DNA of 64,000 nucleotides from Telmatactis stephensoni (taxonomy: Eukaryota; Cnidaria; Anthozoa; Actiniaria; Isophelliidae): the NCBI GenBank assembly GCA_029948255.1, contig JALIZF010001710.1, forward strand, positions 124,001-188,000, written 5' to 3'. The position numbers were made by a program, and so were the translations under genes. Shown one piece after another: positions 23,601-34,709 of the stretch. The stretch's first letter is position 1. Each line of letters opens with the position of its first letter. Under the pieces are notes generated by a model, which was not told the DNA's origin, did not search any database, and worked only from the letters and a program-made list of their open reading frames with translations.

Positions 23601-26600
23601 GATTTCAAAGGAAGCTTGTCCACGACACCCGTTGAAGCAACAAAACCGAAATTCGTTTTAGAAGTGCGGAACAACCTTGTTTGACCAATGAGGTGATTAA
23701 TAAATGGAATCTTGAACAGATCATCGCTGACAAGCTTTAACAGGTCAACTGATGGCAAATCATCTTGAAATTCAAGAAGTACTGTGAAAACCTCTTCCTT
23801 CTTGGGCTGTCTTCTTACAAACACTTTACAATCTTTGGCGTTGGTTCCTGCAATGGACGGCTTTCCAGCAATCATAAAAACATAGTCACTGTCTCCTTTA
23901 AAGACAGAGTACATTTCCACGTCTTTTAAGGTAAGATTCTTCAATACATTTAGACTCATTCCTGCAGACTCGATGCTGTGTCGTTTAGATATAGATGATG
24001 CAATCTGATAGACATTTAGGCTGTCCGCCGCAGCCACCAAGGTGTGGTGTTTACCAACTTTAGACTCTTCGATGCGCACTTCGGCTAGCATGTCACCCTG
24101 ACGCCATTTGCCTGAAATTGATAAATACATTTTTACTGGATATGATGGTAAGAACTACCAAAGAAATGGCCTATATAAACGACAAACCGAGTTGAACAAT
24201 CTACAGACATAACGTTTTTCTCTCAGGTTTGTCTCTGATTTCTTGTAATAAATTACACGCTTCGGCCATTGACTTCGGCCTTCATCAGTAACACAAATGA
24301 TTGCTTGCGCAAGGATTCATTTTAGCGCGCGCTTAATGTCCTGTGACTTTTGTCCTGTGACTTTTGACTTTGACTTTTGAAATGTCTTATGAACATCTGG
24401 AATTTGTAGACAATAATTTCCAGCGTTTTTGTCATTGATGGTAAACCATCCTCCAAAAATACTCTCCGTATCAATGATATACCAATTGTTTGGTTGTTGT
24501 TGGCGAAAACAATAGAGACAGTCACGATTCATCACGAGTTTTATGTTCGGCACGTGGCTTCGGGGGCCTTTCGATAGGCCTCGTGAACGCTCGTAAATAT
24601 TCACCAAAGGCACAAATTTCACCAACCCTACTGGAGAGGGGAGATTATGTACATGTCCACTGAGACGATAAGCTGACTTACTATAGGCGGCTCAGTGGAT
24701 TTTTGACTTGTCTTTGTCAAACCAAATATCACTAGCCTGCCCGGGGTAAAGAGTTTTGACGGTGTATAACAAATCACGGTTGAGAGCAAGTAATGATTCT
24801 TCATAGTGCAAAAGGACTTTTGAAATGTCTTATAGATATCTGGAATTTGTAGAAAATCATTTCCAGCGTTTTCGTCGATCATTGATGGTAAACCATGCCT
24901 CCAAAAATAGTCTCCGGTTGATGATAGTTATTTTCCTTTTCCACTATTATGTTCTACGTAGGTAGATAAATAAACATTTGAGTTTGATGTTTTTGATTTT
25001 TGAAATTAGTAGAGAGTGATTATCGGTCTCAAAACCTTTTAATGTAGCGGTTACAGCGCTTAGAAAATGTGAGTTTTTACCTCTAGCGTTGAACGTCCAG
25101 TGTCCCTTCCTTGTTCGGTTCTTGCTGTAGACAAACCTCAAAGAAACATCTCGCACCTTCATACCTTTACCCAACAGGTTCACTGGATCCTGGAGTGACA
25201 TCTTAGCAGTCACTTGGCCATTCCTAATCACATAGTCGAACGTCTCAGCCTTGAGTTTGTCCAGTGATGGGAAGCCATCTGGTAAAGTTGGAAGTTCACC
25301 GTTTGGTACGATCTTGAGAAGAAGTTGCTGGGCTGATGGGGATTCATCTACAGATACACACAATCCAGATTAGCGCTATACATTTGTAATCAATGCTTAT
25401 GTTTGGTGAAAAGTGACGCAATGCATTATTTGAGGATAAAAAATACTCACATTCTTAACAGAGACAAAATAGTGCACTGACAAAAATGTTAGGTAATCAT
25501 TTCACAAAAGGATAACAGATGGAACACGTTTCGAGATTTTTCAATTCTAAAACACGGTGAACTCCAATAAACAGGAACGGTATGTATTCAGATTCTCTCC
25601 AGGGTCACGCAAACCACAAATTGGAGGAAGATCCATTGAAACGCCAGTTTCTGTTCTGATATTCGTTCTTTTTCCCCCAGCATCCCCTCTTTACCCCCCC
25701 CCCCCTTTAAAATTGTCAAATAAATATTTCATCCTCTTCTTATTGTCATCCTCACGTAGCCCCACTGATGTGAATTCTTTACTCAAAATCTTATGAATCA
25801 GTACATCTTTGCATTTTTGTACGCTTTCATTCCTGAATGATCACTATATCTTCGAATAGGGTCGTTGCCCAGCAGGATTATGACATATACAACAACTACT
25901 TTCGTGGGCGTGCCTCGACATGGCACAGTTTTGACAGGGCTTCTAAATCTTAAATACAGCTAATTTTCTATACGATTAAGATTAATTTCGGTGTTTATTA
26001 TATATATAAAAAGGACTGAAGAACGTGATGATATTTTCGTCACGCCTTGGTATTCATGCATGAGAGGACATCTGACGGGTGACAGTCAGTCACATTTTTA
26101 CTTGCTAGTATTTTCTCTGCGATATCCTTCTATTTTTCGTATGGTTCTCTAGCTTAATTATGAGAACGTGTTCATTGACTCAAATTGTGTGATTAGAGTC
26201 CCAGGGCCTACGAATCGAAAGGAAAATAATCCCTTCTGATACGTGGTGACGAGGATATTTAACCCATGAAAAATAACAATTGACTACCCGTCTAGAACCC
26301 AGGACCACATCGGTTGTAAATGACACAGGTCAGTGACTCTGACTGGTACTCAATTTATAAAATACTGGAAACAACTTGTGGCCTTTTGTCGCCGGGAGCG
26401 AATTGTCAAAATAACAACAACAACAAAACATAGGTCTTGTAATAACTGTTTTCCATCACTGGCAACAAAGTCCTTTTTCATTGTATTTTTTAATTGGTTA
26501 TTTTGTTATAATGTTGAAAGAATGTACATTTTTACCTTTGTAGATTTTGTTGTACGAATCGGAATGTTTCCCTCGGATGGCTGGTGCAAATAAAGCTGCT

Positions 26601-26632
26601 ATCAACAGCAGAAATGTTGCTTTTATATCCAT
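9492..26632 (-). CDS. Large predicted secreted multi-domain protein, unrecognised family (~1,527 aa, 11 exons)
   Basis: Exons on the minus strand, 5' to 3': 26632-26536, 25347-25081, 24111-21605, 21098-20825, 20042-19864, 19186-18728, 12661-12469, 12097-11921, 11816-11748, 10239-10001 and 9614-9492. Every junction has GT-AG and all phases match, giving 4,584 nt. Residues 1-21 are a signal peptide (MDIKATFLLLIAALFAPAIRG). Residues ~50-950 are beta-rich, with two related ~310-residue modules that each start LPxGFPxL (residues 54 and 364). The 2.5 kb third exon carries most of this. Residues ~970-1048 are helical and charged. Residues 1050-1095 hold two CxxCPxWxxCC motifs. Residues ~1110-1261 are helical, and a basic/helical tail follows. 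I know no family with this layout, and function is unknown. An extracellular or matrix role is inference from the signal peptide alone. Reading through the GTAAGT donor at 18727 gives a stop at 18707-18709, so a short isoform or two separate genes are possible. Confidence 0.7.
9693..9840. mobile_element. Small MITE with internal GGCGATCTTA repeats
   Basis: The ends CCGGGCCCTAAAATCGCC and GGCGATTTTAGGGCCCGG are perfectly inverted. Between them the word GGCGATCTTA is repeated several times. It lies in the last intron of the large secreted gene. Confidence 0.75.
10472..11169. repeat. 36-bp minisatellite, ~19 units
   Basis: The unit is TTAACCCAGGGTTAAATC followed by TAAAGAAAACCATTGGTG. It repeats about 19 times with few substitutions (CTAAAG/CAAAAG, TTAAAT/TTGAAT, CCCAGG/CCCTGG). 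One unit junction has a 2-bp deletion near 10722. Each unit contains the palindrome TTAACCC(A/T)GGGTTAA. The length divisible by three produces spurious NPGLN(L/Q)KKTIGV repeat proteins. It sits in the intron between exons 10239-10001 and 11816-11748 of the large gene. Confidence 0.95.
11455..11716. mobile_element. Harbinger-type MITE, 262 bp, TTA target duplication
   Basis: Terminal inverted repeats AGGCCCGGACACACGGTGCA and complement are flanked by TTA on both sides (11452-11454, 11717-11719). A 3-bp TTA duplication is typical of PIF/Harbinger elements. The interior is a longer imperfect palindrome rich in CAAC/GTTG. It lies 31 bp from exon 11816-11748 of the large gene. Confidence 0.85.
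12738..12824 (-). mobile_element. tRNA-derived SINE head (degenerate tRNA)
   Basis: On the minus strand, a tRNA-like 5' part reads TAGCTCAGTTAAAGC (A box). It is followed by GGTCGTGGGTTCGAATCC (B box and T arm). Acceptor-like ends GCTTA and TAAGC can pair, but the anticodon arm does not fold properly. A small hairpin follows downstream (GCCTGATATTTTTCAGGC). This is the architecture of a tRNA-derived SINE, not a functional tRNA. Confidence 0.6.
13651..13876. repeat. Near-perfect palindrome inside the CACTA-like element
   Basis: Two ~105 bp arms meet near 13762. Landmarks are CGGACAGAATTTCCATTTTC on the left and GAAAATGGAAATTCTGTCCG on the right, and the centre is GACTTCACGTATA/TATACGTGAAGTC. 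Confidence 0.9.
14010..14140. repeat. Two ~68 bp direct repeats in the subterminal region
   Basis: CGTATGTTACGAATATTCCT followed by GAATACTAGACA(T/C)CCCTGACG occurs twice. These belong to the subterminal repeat field of the CACTA-like element. Confidence 0.75.
17891..18552. repeat. Tandem duplication of ~290 bp units
   Basis: The block at about 17891-18183 (CACTCAGAAATAAATGAATA to GTATGCGTAAGAATTCAG) recurs at about 18265-18552 with ~90% visual identity. It lies inside the right end of the CACTA-like element. Confidence 0.85.
19263..19290. repeat. (GAT)n microsatellite
   Basis: Run of GAT trinucleotides in an intron of the large secreted gene. Confidence 0.8.
20212..20401. mobile_element. 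MITE, ~190 bp near-complete palindrome
   Basis: The left arm AATAGTCCACTTTCAATATA and right arm TATATCGAAAGTGGGCTATT are inverted. The inner halves also pair (GGAATAATGCTTAGTGGTGC and complement) around an A-rich loop. It is located in an intron of the large secreted gene. Confidence 0.85.
20511..20695. repeat. (AAAT)n/(TA)n/(GAAT)n microsatellite
   Basis: About 180 bp of AAATA/TATATA/TGAATG repeats. It accounts for Ile/Phe/Leu/Tyr-rich frames on the minus strand. Confidence 0.95.
21112..21322. mobile_element. Hairpin MITE family A, copy 2 (reverse orientation)
   Basis: This is the reverse complement of the hairpin portion of the 5319-5595 element (AAGGAATATAAAACGCGCGC at one end, TTTTATATTGC at the other). 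It lacks the CTGATTGG leader. It ends about 14 bp upstream of the acceptor of exon 21098-20825 of the large gene, so it occupies the likely branch-point zone. Confidence 0.85.
24366..24920. repeat. Diverged ~105 bp direct repeat in an intron
   Basis: The segment 24366-24475 (GACTTTTGAAATGTCTTAT, CATCTGGAATTTGTAGA, GATGGTAAACCAT) recurs at about 24817-24920 in the same orientation. The copies are about 450 bp apart. No transposon ends were seen. Confidence 0.8.
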
Positions 26633-27808
26633 GGAGTTTCTTGTGATATTGAACTGAATTAAAGGAAAAAACTTCATATATATCATTCTGCAGTTAGTGT
26701 GTTAGACGCAATGACTTCAGTTCTAAATTCCACACATTTTTATCTACCAGTTTTTCACAGCCGTTTGCGGAAATGGTAGATTCAAATCTCAAAGAGTGGC
26801 CATGACACAGCCGCGCAGACACACTTAGGAGTTTCTACAACCATTTTGAAACGTACATTTTTATATTAGAATACTTTAAAAATTACCTTCGCGAGTTGGC
26901 CAAAAAAATCTTATATCAACAATTAAAAAACATGTTTAATCTGAACTGTCAAGTACCATTACTTCTTTGAGAGACGCTTTTTAACTAAAAAACAGAAAGC
27001 CTTACCTTTAAAACTTGTAGTAGTTTTTTCAGCAGTTTTGAGACGATTGTGTTTCAATAGAGGGTCATGTTAATATCAACTCCCAATTGAAACGTTTTTC
27101 TTTGGACTGAAAATTTCTTGTTGAAATCAAATTGTGATAGCTCTTTGATCACTACTTTCCTTTGTGAATCAATTGGAGAGTCATTATTCATTCATAAGGG
27201 GCACCGGCCTTTACCTGGTGTCCACCTTTCAAGACGAGGTAAACATTGCTAGAGAGAGAAGAGTAGAGGTCTTGGTAGGCAGTGTTTAGAACTACTCAAT
27301 CTTGCGAATCTGAGACCTGAAATCGACACTGGTGAATATTTAAACTGGCGACAAACATCTTCAAAGAAACTATAAAATGCACCGATTTTACCAGAATTAT
27401 GCCTCAATCTGACACTGGCTTTATTTCCTACTGAGTTTAGCTACACTGAAATCCCAGGCTAAAATAGATTTATTTGCTGATAGGAGATCGTCCGAATAAA
27501 GGATGACCTTTAACCTTTTGTTATAATTTGGTTCGAATTTGCACTGATGCAACTCAAGGTTGAGTTCTTTCAGTTCCAATGTGATCCTTTCATCATTCAT
27601 GTCATAATTTTGGTGTCACGTTTGAAGATTATTTTGATTCATATTCAATGGAATGTTTGGAAGGGTAAAAGGTTTGCAATTGTCCACACCAAAGCTAAAG
27701 ATCTACAAACAATGCTGGTAATTAAAAAGATATTAACAACAGGTTATATTTTGTGTATGTAGAGCAAATATCAGTAAGCTTTTTGGCGACTTTTCACTGA
27801 GTATCAGT
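26633..27808. other. 5' flank of the large secreted gene, no further gene
   Basis: Presumed promoter and upstream region of the minus-strand gene. I cannot point to a convincing TATA box or 5' untranslated exon. AT-rich with no supported frame. Confidence 0.5.
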
Positions 27809-28510
27809 AGGGGGTGTTTACATATGACACTAGGATCATCCTAGCATTGGGATCATCCTAACACTAGTATCATCCTACCTGCTATAGATTTACTACATTC
27901 TGTTCAGTAGGATGATCCTAGTACCCGAAGTGAAGACACAATTTCTATGTAAACAAAATGCAGTAAATATATTTGTTATATACCAACTGTCAAAGTCAAT
28001 TTTTTCCGTGCTCTGATTGGGCGAGAGCGCATCACGTGAACGTCAACAAATTTTGCTGTTTCCCCAGCAACAACTCTCAGCGGGCAACAGTGAGTTTTAT
28101 TGACCGGTAATAACAAAAACGGGAAGTTGATTGAGCTTTGAAGGCGCGTTTTTGGCAGCGCGCGTTTACAAATTCATTCATTCGGACATGCATGAGGCAA
28201 AAGTCGTGTTTATTGCCAAATTTTAAAGACCAATATACAACATTTATTCCGAGAAAAAGATGATAACCAACCAGGAATGTCACCAAAAGAGCTGCAACAA
28301 TTCTCCAAAAAGCTATGTCTGAAAAAAGGTCAGTTTTGTGTGAATTTTGATTAAAAACTTTAACTGTAGGCAGCGACGTTTTGCTTTTTATTTTGTTCTT
28401 TGACAGTTGGTATATAACAAAACACTTACAATAAGTGTTAAATATATAGCAGGTAGGATGATTCGCCTGCTAGGATGATCCTAGTGTCATGTAAATTGTA
28501 AACACCCCCT
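27809..28510. mobile_element. MITE family C, interrupted by a nested 466 bp element
   Basis: The outer MITE (GGGGTGTTTACAT ... TGTAAACACCCCC, with inner GGATGATCCTAG words) matches the uninterrupted copy at 40286-40491. A 466 bp element occupies 27973-28438. It is flanked by TAAATATAT on both sides (27964-27972 and 28439-28447), where the empty copy has one TAAATGTAT. The inserted piece carries TTGTTATATACCAACTGTC near one end and its complement near the other, plus TCTGATTGGGCGAGAGCG. A 9-bp duplication would fit Mutator-like elements. Confidence 0.8.
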
Positions 28511-30940
28511 TAGAATGGGGTGATCATTACAAAACTTATAGCTTACATGTTGATTTTTATTAAATCAGAAAAGCTTGCAGATCACCCGTAAAAACTAAAA
28601 TACAGAACATCAGTGACACATACTAATTTATATATAGGCTTTTTATAAGATGACTGAGTCCAGGCCAGAGCGGTGACCCAGGGTCTTAACCCCTAGAGGA
28701 CCAACTACGGCCACAGCCGTCAGGATAACTATGGGCACTTCTTAAAAACATATTGTGTCTCTCGCACTTATAAGCTTCGAGAAACACAGTTCTGAAGATT
28801 CCTTGATTTTGCATGCCAACTAAAGTTTTTCAAACTTTGACAGCGGATTTTTGTAAGATATCATCGTTTGTTTTAACTCGAATTCAAAAATGTGCATTTT
28901 ACGCGTCATAGATCAACACGAGAAAACATGCTTTTTCTGGCTTTGAATTTCAGAAAAAGAATAATTTTTAGATCGTTTTCCTTTGAAAATGGCCAAAATA
29001 AATAGACAGACCTTGGTTAAGTCACAAGTTAAAAATTTCGACCAAACGTGAAAAAAATGCAGCAATTTCAGTTTTCCAAAATGATACTGACATGTACTTT
29101 GTATTATATTTTCATTCTCTTTATATCTATTCTCCTCATCTTCTTTGTTTTTGTATGCATCTGCAAGTATTCTATTGTACATAACTATAAACATCCTCAT
29201 AAACAAAAATGGTGGAACTACCAAGAGACGTTGAAAATCATGGAGAAAGCTGATGACATTAAACTTGGCATGAGATTCCACTCGAAATTCGTCTCATTCT
29301 TCCCCCTTCTTTACTCTCAACGTTGTATGGTTGAAGAGGATAAAATTAAACATGCACTGCGCAGGGATGACGAAGGCGTTATTGTTTTGTTAAAAGAAGA
29401 AACATTTACATTTCGGAGTTCAAAAACTTTGCGTTTATATGAAAACGACTTCATCTCTTTTACTTTCCATGTATTTAACCAAACTAGAATATTTTGCTTC
29501 TGTACGGAGACCTAGATTAACAATAACTCTGTTTTTGACTAGTTGTCTTTAAGAATTCGACCATACTGCATTTTGTGTAAAAAGAACATGAGACCCGAAA
29601 AGTGACGCAAGCGCATTTCTTTACTGTTACTGCGCATAAAAAGGTTGTTAAGGTTTATGTTAATTATGTTTATGTTTATTTCACTTCGCCTTAGTAAACA
29701 AACAAACAAACAAACAAACAGACAAAACAAACAAACAAAATACAATATAAGGCAGGGACACCACAACAGTGTGACCAATTACTGTGGGCCCAAGATATAA
29801 AAATACAAAAACTATGGATACAAATTAAAAAATATATATATTAATAGCAACAGGTAATTTGGCTCGCTAGACTTCTTGCAGTGTTACATTTTAAACAAAT
29901 TGACTTAAAACTTCGAGGGTCCTCATGATTGTAGTTACAAGAAAGAGCGTCGGGTTGTTTAGACCACAAAACGTAATGGTGGTTTAAAGACCAGATTGGA
30001 AAAAAGGTTTCACTGTCTTTTTCTAAAACCCAATGAAGGTTATTATTAGAATAGGTTTATAAGTAAAAGGACCACTGCTACATTCAATAGTATATTTAAC
30101 ACTGGAGGTGAATAGCGGTAGAATATTTAACGAGACGCGAAGCGTACGTCGAGGTCAATATTCCTAAAACCGCTATTCATCGACAGTGAAGAGAATAATT
30201 ATTTTAGTATATACCAACTCCACAAACCAACACTGTAGGAATCATAAAACTGCATTATTTTTAAAAATGTCAACATTTTTCAAATAGTAACAAAGCGTGA
30301 GAAACCGCGCGAAAGGAAGCCTCGCTTGCAGACACTGGCAACAAGTTTGGTCTCTACAAAGTACTGTCAGTAGCTGCAGTCTTTACCTATTTTAGCATGT
30401 TTCTTAGTGCTTTTAAAGATATTAATTCTCGATTAGAGGACAACTTAAATCCTTGCAAACACAGCATTTTAAGACAAGACTTGAAGCAAGCTTGAAAGAT
30501 CTCTAGAACTGACATTTGATCTCTCGAGAAAAAGTTTAATTGGCTCCAGTATTTCTGATCGATCCAAATCGCCTTTCGTTCTTGAACACTTGTTTGCAAG
30601 GAATAAAGCTGTCCTCTATTCAAGAATGCAGGTTTGTACCAAAGTAGTTCAACGTACATTTGTGTTTAGCCCAGAATCGCCGTCCTGAAATTTGAAGTCA
30701 CAATTAAAGTCTCCCAGTAGGACTATATTCGATGTTTTCAACCAAGCTTTTTCCAAAGGGGAACCGATAAGATAAAAAGACTGTGCCAAAAACTAGCCTT
30801 TCGTACAAGTTTTAATTCAAATTTTCGTTTTCGATGAGCACTCAAATTCTACTGATTTTATCAGTTAGAAATTGATCTACTACAATGCCTGTTTAAAACC
30901 GTCTTTTGAGTTGTACAAAGTGGTTGTCCTGTATTTTTAT
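28511..30940. other. Intergenic, no gene seen
   Basis: No family-supported frame. Near 28691-28733 there is a piece (CCCTAGAGGACCAACTACGG) that resembles parts of the 19550-19790 region and may be an old repeat. A small inverted repeat lies at about 30110-30178 (GAATAGCGGTAGAATATTT and complement). An ACAA-rich tract lies at 29696-29740. Confidence 0.5.
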
Positions 30941-31228
30941 TCTTATAATACACTATACAAAATTACTCGATTCTGATTGGACGAGAGGAGTACAATTATA
31001 TCGTTAATTGTACTCTGTAGAGTACCTATTAAGTCGCTATGGCAACGATAGTGTATTATAAATAAAAAATCGCACGATCTTCTCGTACAATTCAGAATTA
31101 ATAGTTACTCGTAATGTTTTGAAAACTCTCAAATAGGACTCGCCTAAAGGCTCGTCCTATTTTGAGAACTTTCAAAACATTACTCGTACCTATTAATTCC
31201 GAATTGTACTCAAGATCGTGCGATTTCC
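30941..31228. mobile_element. Inverted-repeat element with TCTGATTGG box
   Basis: TATAATACACTAT (30946) and ATAGTGTATTATA (31047) bracket a leader with CTGATTGGACGAGAGGAG. It is followed by a palindrome with ~75 bp arms (31067-31140 and 31151-31228, e.g. AATCGCACGATCTTCTCGTA). The layout matches MITE family A, though the sequence differs. Confidence 0.7.
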
Positions 31229-31488
31229 TATACAAATTTAACAACTTTCAAGCTGAATGTAAAGAATTATATGGCAATGGAGCGAAAGAAGGCCTAAAAC
31301 TCATTTTCGATTCAAATTTTTACTTTGGATTAACACTTTTATTGAATTTTTATTAATCAAAACCACTTACAAATAACCTAAACTTTTTCAAAATAATAAC
31401 TTCAGCTTTGTACAACAGTTATTCTTTAGCTGAATAGTTTTTGTTGCCCAATGCTTGATCATTATTAAATTTAAAAAAAAAATTCCTC

Positions 31489-32254
31489 TTAAGGTGGTTC
31501 CTCTGTAATAGATCCTACCGATAGAAATCGCTTAAAATTTGATATTTTGCAGGTTTTGAGTTACTTATCTCGTAACTAACAAAAAAAGAGGGGGTCACGG
31601 TACTTGTTTAGGAAATATTTGGCTTGATAGACAAGGGTATTTTAGTGATTTCGCGCGAACGTTCGATGTTTTCCAGCTAATTCGTTGATATGTCTATCTG
31701 GTCTCAGAAAAAGACTCCAAAACTCAGAGTTAGCAGTATTTTAGTGGAAACAGGTAAAATAGTAAAATATCTCGTAAGAAAGCTTATTTTAACTTCGATA
31801 ACGCATTTCATTGGAACATTTTTTGCATCATTTAGAGAGCAACATACCCCCGAAATGTTCGATTTTTGGCATTCTCGGCTCAAATATACACAAAAAAGCG
31901 TCAAATTTTCCATGTTCCTATCGATAGATTTTCTTAATTTTCAAATATGTTGTGTAAATCATTGCGTGAATGCAAGTTTTGAAATAAGAACTGGGGGTCA
32001 CGGTGCTCGTTCGCGAGATATTTTGTAAAACGTCATCATGATAGAGCTAAAAACGGCACTTTTTCGAGAAGGGAATGGGGCGAGTTTCACAAAACTTGCT
32101 TTTTATCGCACCAAAGATTAGAAAAATTTCCAAAATCGAGTTTTGTATCCTTTTTGATTATACCTTGAAAGAAAATGCTCGTAAAGTCGCGATTTTTGCT
32201 TTTTGAAACATGCGCAGTAGGCGTGCGCGGTGCAAAACAGAGGAATTATCTTAA
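31489..32254. mobile_element. TTAA-flanked element, 766 bp
   Basis: The ends TTAAGGTGGTTCCTCTG and CAGAGGAATTATCTTAA are inverted and include TTAA. The internal word GGGGTCACGGT occurs twice (31594, 31992). The right end (TGCGCAGTAGGCGTGCGCGG then TGCAAAAC) matches that of 37707-38449. TTAA targets occur with piggyBac and Kolobok elements. There is no transposase inside. Confidence 0.75.
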
Positions 32255-34038
32255 TTCACTAGATAAAGATTTTTCAAGTCGGGCCGGATTCGTACTGAAT
32301 CCGACTATTTTCATGAATCTGGTGCAAACAATAAAAGTATGAATATTGAAATGGGCACTAGATGCAGTACGAACAGTATGTATTTTGGTACTGTTTAAAG
32401 AAATACAAATTCATTCATCTGCTGATTGCACTTTAGGCATATAAATCCTAAATAAAGTTTCTTTTGATAAAACGCACGCGTTATTGTTTGCTTGATACAA
32501 TGAAATCGTTATTATGCAAATGTAATACTTAGTGCGTAAATTAAGGCTGCGTCAAATGCGTGAAAAATCTCGCTATTATGAGAAATCTCTAATAAGAAAC
32601 GGCTTTTTCTCCTTATATTTAATTCATTTTTTCTATTTCTATTTTTTCCTTCGGCATAGCACTTTCATGCAGTTACATTGCATGTTGTAGATAATCTGAG
32701 TACTTCGAAGCAAATAGCACTTTCGTTGTCATAAAATCGCTAACAGAACTGAGTTTTCATTTTGTCGATCAAAATCACACTTGACAGACTTGACATGAGG
32801 CTAAATTTGTGTGGTTTGAATCATTTTTATTCCACAATAACAATTTGTTAGAGTATTTATAAGTAAAAGAAAGCTATCTTATAAACATTAACTAAAATAC
32901 TAAGTAACAGCTGTAACAGGCTTATTAAAATTCTCAAACTTTTGGAAGTGTCAATCAATTAAAAATTGAGCGCAACGCTCGTCTGTGAATGGTTTATCGG
33001 CCAAGAAACCACAAAACACTTCCTGCCGTTTTTCCCGCCACAAAACGTGCTCGCGTCACGAGAAACAAAAGTGTCCACCACTGCCTTTTCAGTGAGACTG
33101 GCTTCACTAAAGAAAATAAATATCCCCCTAAAAACAAACGAATAGATAAAAAAGTATCTAGGAAAAGGAAAATTGAGGCAAACTAGTGGCGTACTGCATG
33201 GACTTTATATGAAAATTGGCTGGAAAATTTTCAGTACTTATATAGGTTCCGGCTGTCTTGCATGGCTCACGGTAAAATTATCAACTCATGCAAAACTTTT
33301 GCTTTTCTATTTATTTTTTAATTTTGAAAAACCGCTTCAGTTCTTAAAGAAACGCTTTTGGTCGAAACATAGTCTAGCACTAGCGAAGCATAAATGAATA
33401 AAATGAAATAAAATTTTCGGTCAGCACCAAATTAGAAATCTATGAAAAAAATTAAGAAATAAAACCTCGAGGCATGAAGTCATTGTTAAATCTCATATTA
33501 GGCCTTGATACATCTAGCTACTATTTATAGAGCAATAAATCTGATAAGTAATAAATAATTTAATATAGCAATAAATTTATATTAAGTATAAACGAACTGT
33601 AAACAAACATAGCTGCAAATATAAACGTTATAACTGCAAAACGCAAAAAAGGTTTCAATTTTTTTGTTACATAAACAACAATATAATTCAAAGAAGCTGC
33701 AAACCAAGAAATACTTCCTGTCTTGTTTTAGTCTCAGTTTATCAGACAGATTACTATGCGTGACCCACAAGCTGTTTAAATTGCCAGTAATCGATAATTT
33801 CTTGATTGTTCACTGACCGCAACACGCAAAAGTGGCGAAACGCGTAAGTATTGGATATGACTGTTGTACAACCTTTAACTTTCGGTATTTACATAATTAA
33901 ACAAAAAATAAAATAAGCAGCAGCCCACAATTCAACATCGCTATAAAGGTCTGTCCGTCGATATTCAATTAGTAAATATTATAGCGGCGCCTTTAGTGAT
34001 CTTTCAACCAGTAAGTTTCAGTTCACAAGTGTTTTACG
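32255..34038. other. Intergenic, no gene seen
   Basis: AT-rich sequence. Short frames, including a lysine/arginine-rich one near 32990-33190, have no family signature. No structural repeat was noticed. Confidence 0.5.
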
Positions 34039-34453
34039 GCCCCGTCCACACGTATACGTTTACGTTTGTAAACGCATACTTTTTTATGCGTTTAGGCCTT
34101 CCGTCCACACGTAAACGCCTGAAACGCTCATCGTAAACGCATATTTTCGAATACGCTCTCCAAAGTGGATAAATTTGAAAATGACTAAAAAGCGTTTACG
34201 TGTGGACACCCGTAAACGCATACTTTCGAAAACGCTGACGTCACAATATAATTCAATACCTGCTTAGTCAAGCGTTTAACATTGTTTTCGAGTTGAAGCG
34301 TTTACGTGTGGACGAGTCTAACCGCATAGAAATGTATACGCTTACTAGCATCAAGTTGTTCGTGTGATGCTGCTTTAAACGGCCATCGTTTTCGTGTGGA
34401 TGCAAATACTTTTATGCGTTTACAAACGTAAACGCATACGTGTGGACGTGGCT
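34039..34453. mobile_element. MITE, ~415 bp, GTCCACACG ends
   Basis: The left end GGCCCCGTCCACACGTATAC is inverted to CGTATGCGTTTACG...ACGTGTGGACGTGGC at the right. The interior repeats AAACGCATA and CGTGTGGA words in both orientations. It is non-coding. Confidence 0.75.
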
Positions 34454-34709
34454 AGGCTTTTGGAAGGAGACAGTTTCGCGGGCCTTGGTCCTTCGAAGTC
34501 GTAGCTGTCTTTATACTATAAATATTGGGGTTCCTCGTTGCCCCGTACCAGATACATGTAAGCAATGAACCACAATGTCACCTGTTTTCAACTACATCAG
34601 TATATAAATCTATTCCAAAAATTAACGCGGAGGATCAATCTGAAACTGGCGATCTGAGAAATGCTTATAGTCTATGTAGTAAATACGTATGATCTATAAA
34701 GCCCCAGAT

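Noticed and set aside
32989..33397. Basic open frames near 33000-33400
   Set aside because: No homology signature, no splice context and AT-rich composition; consistent with chance.
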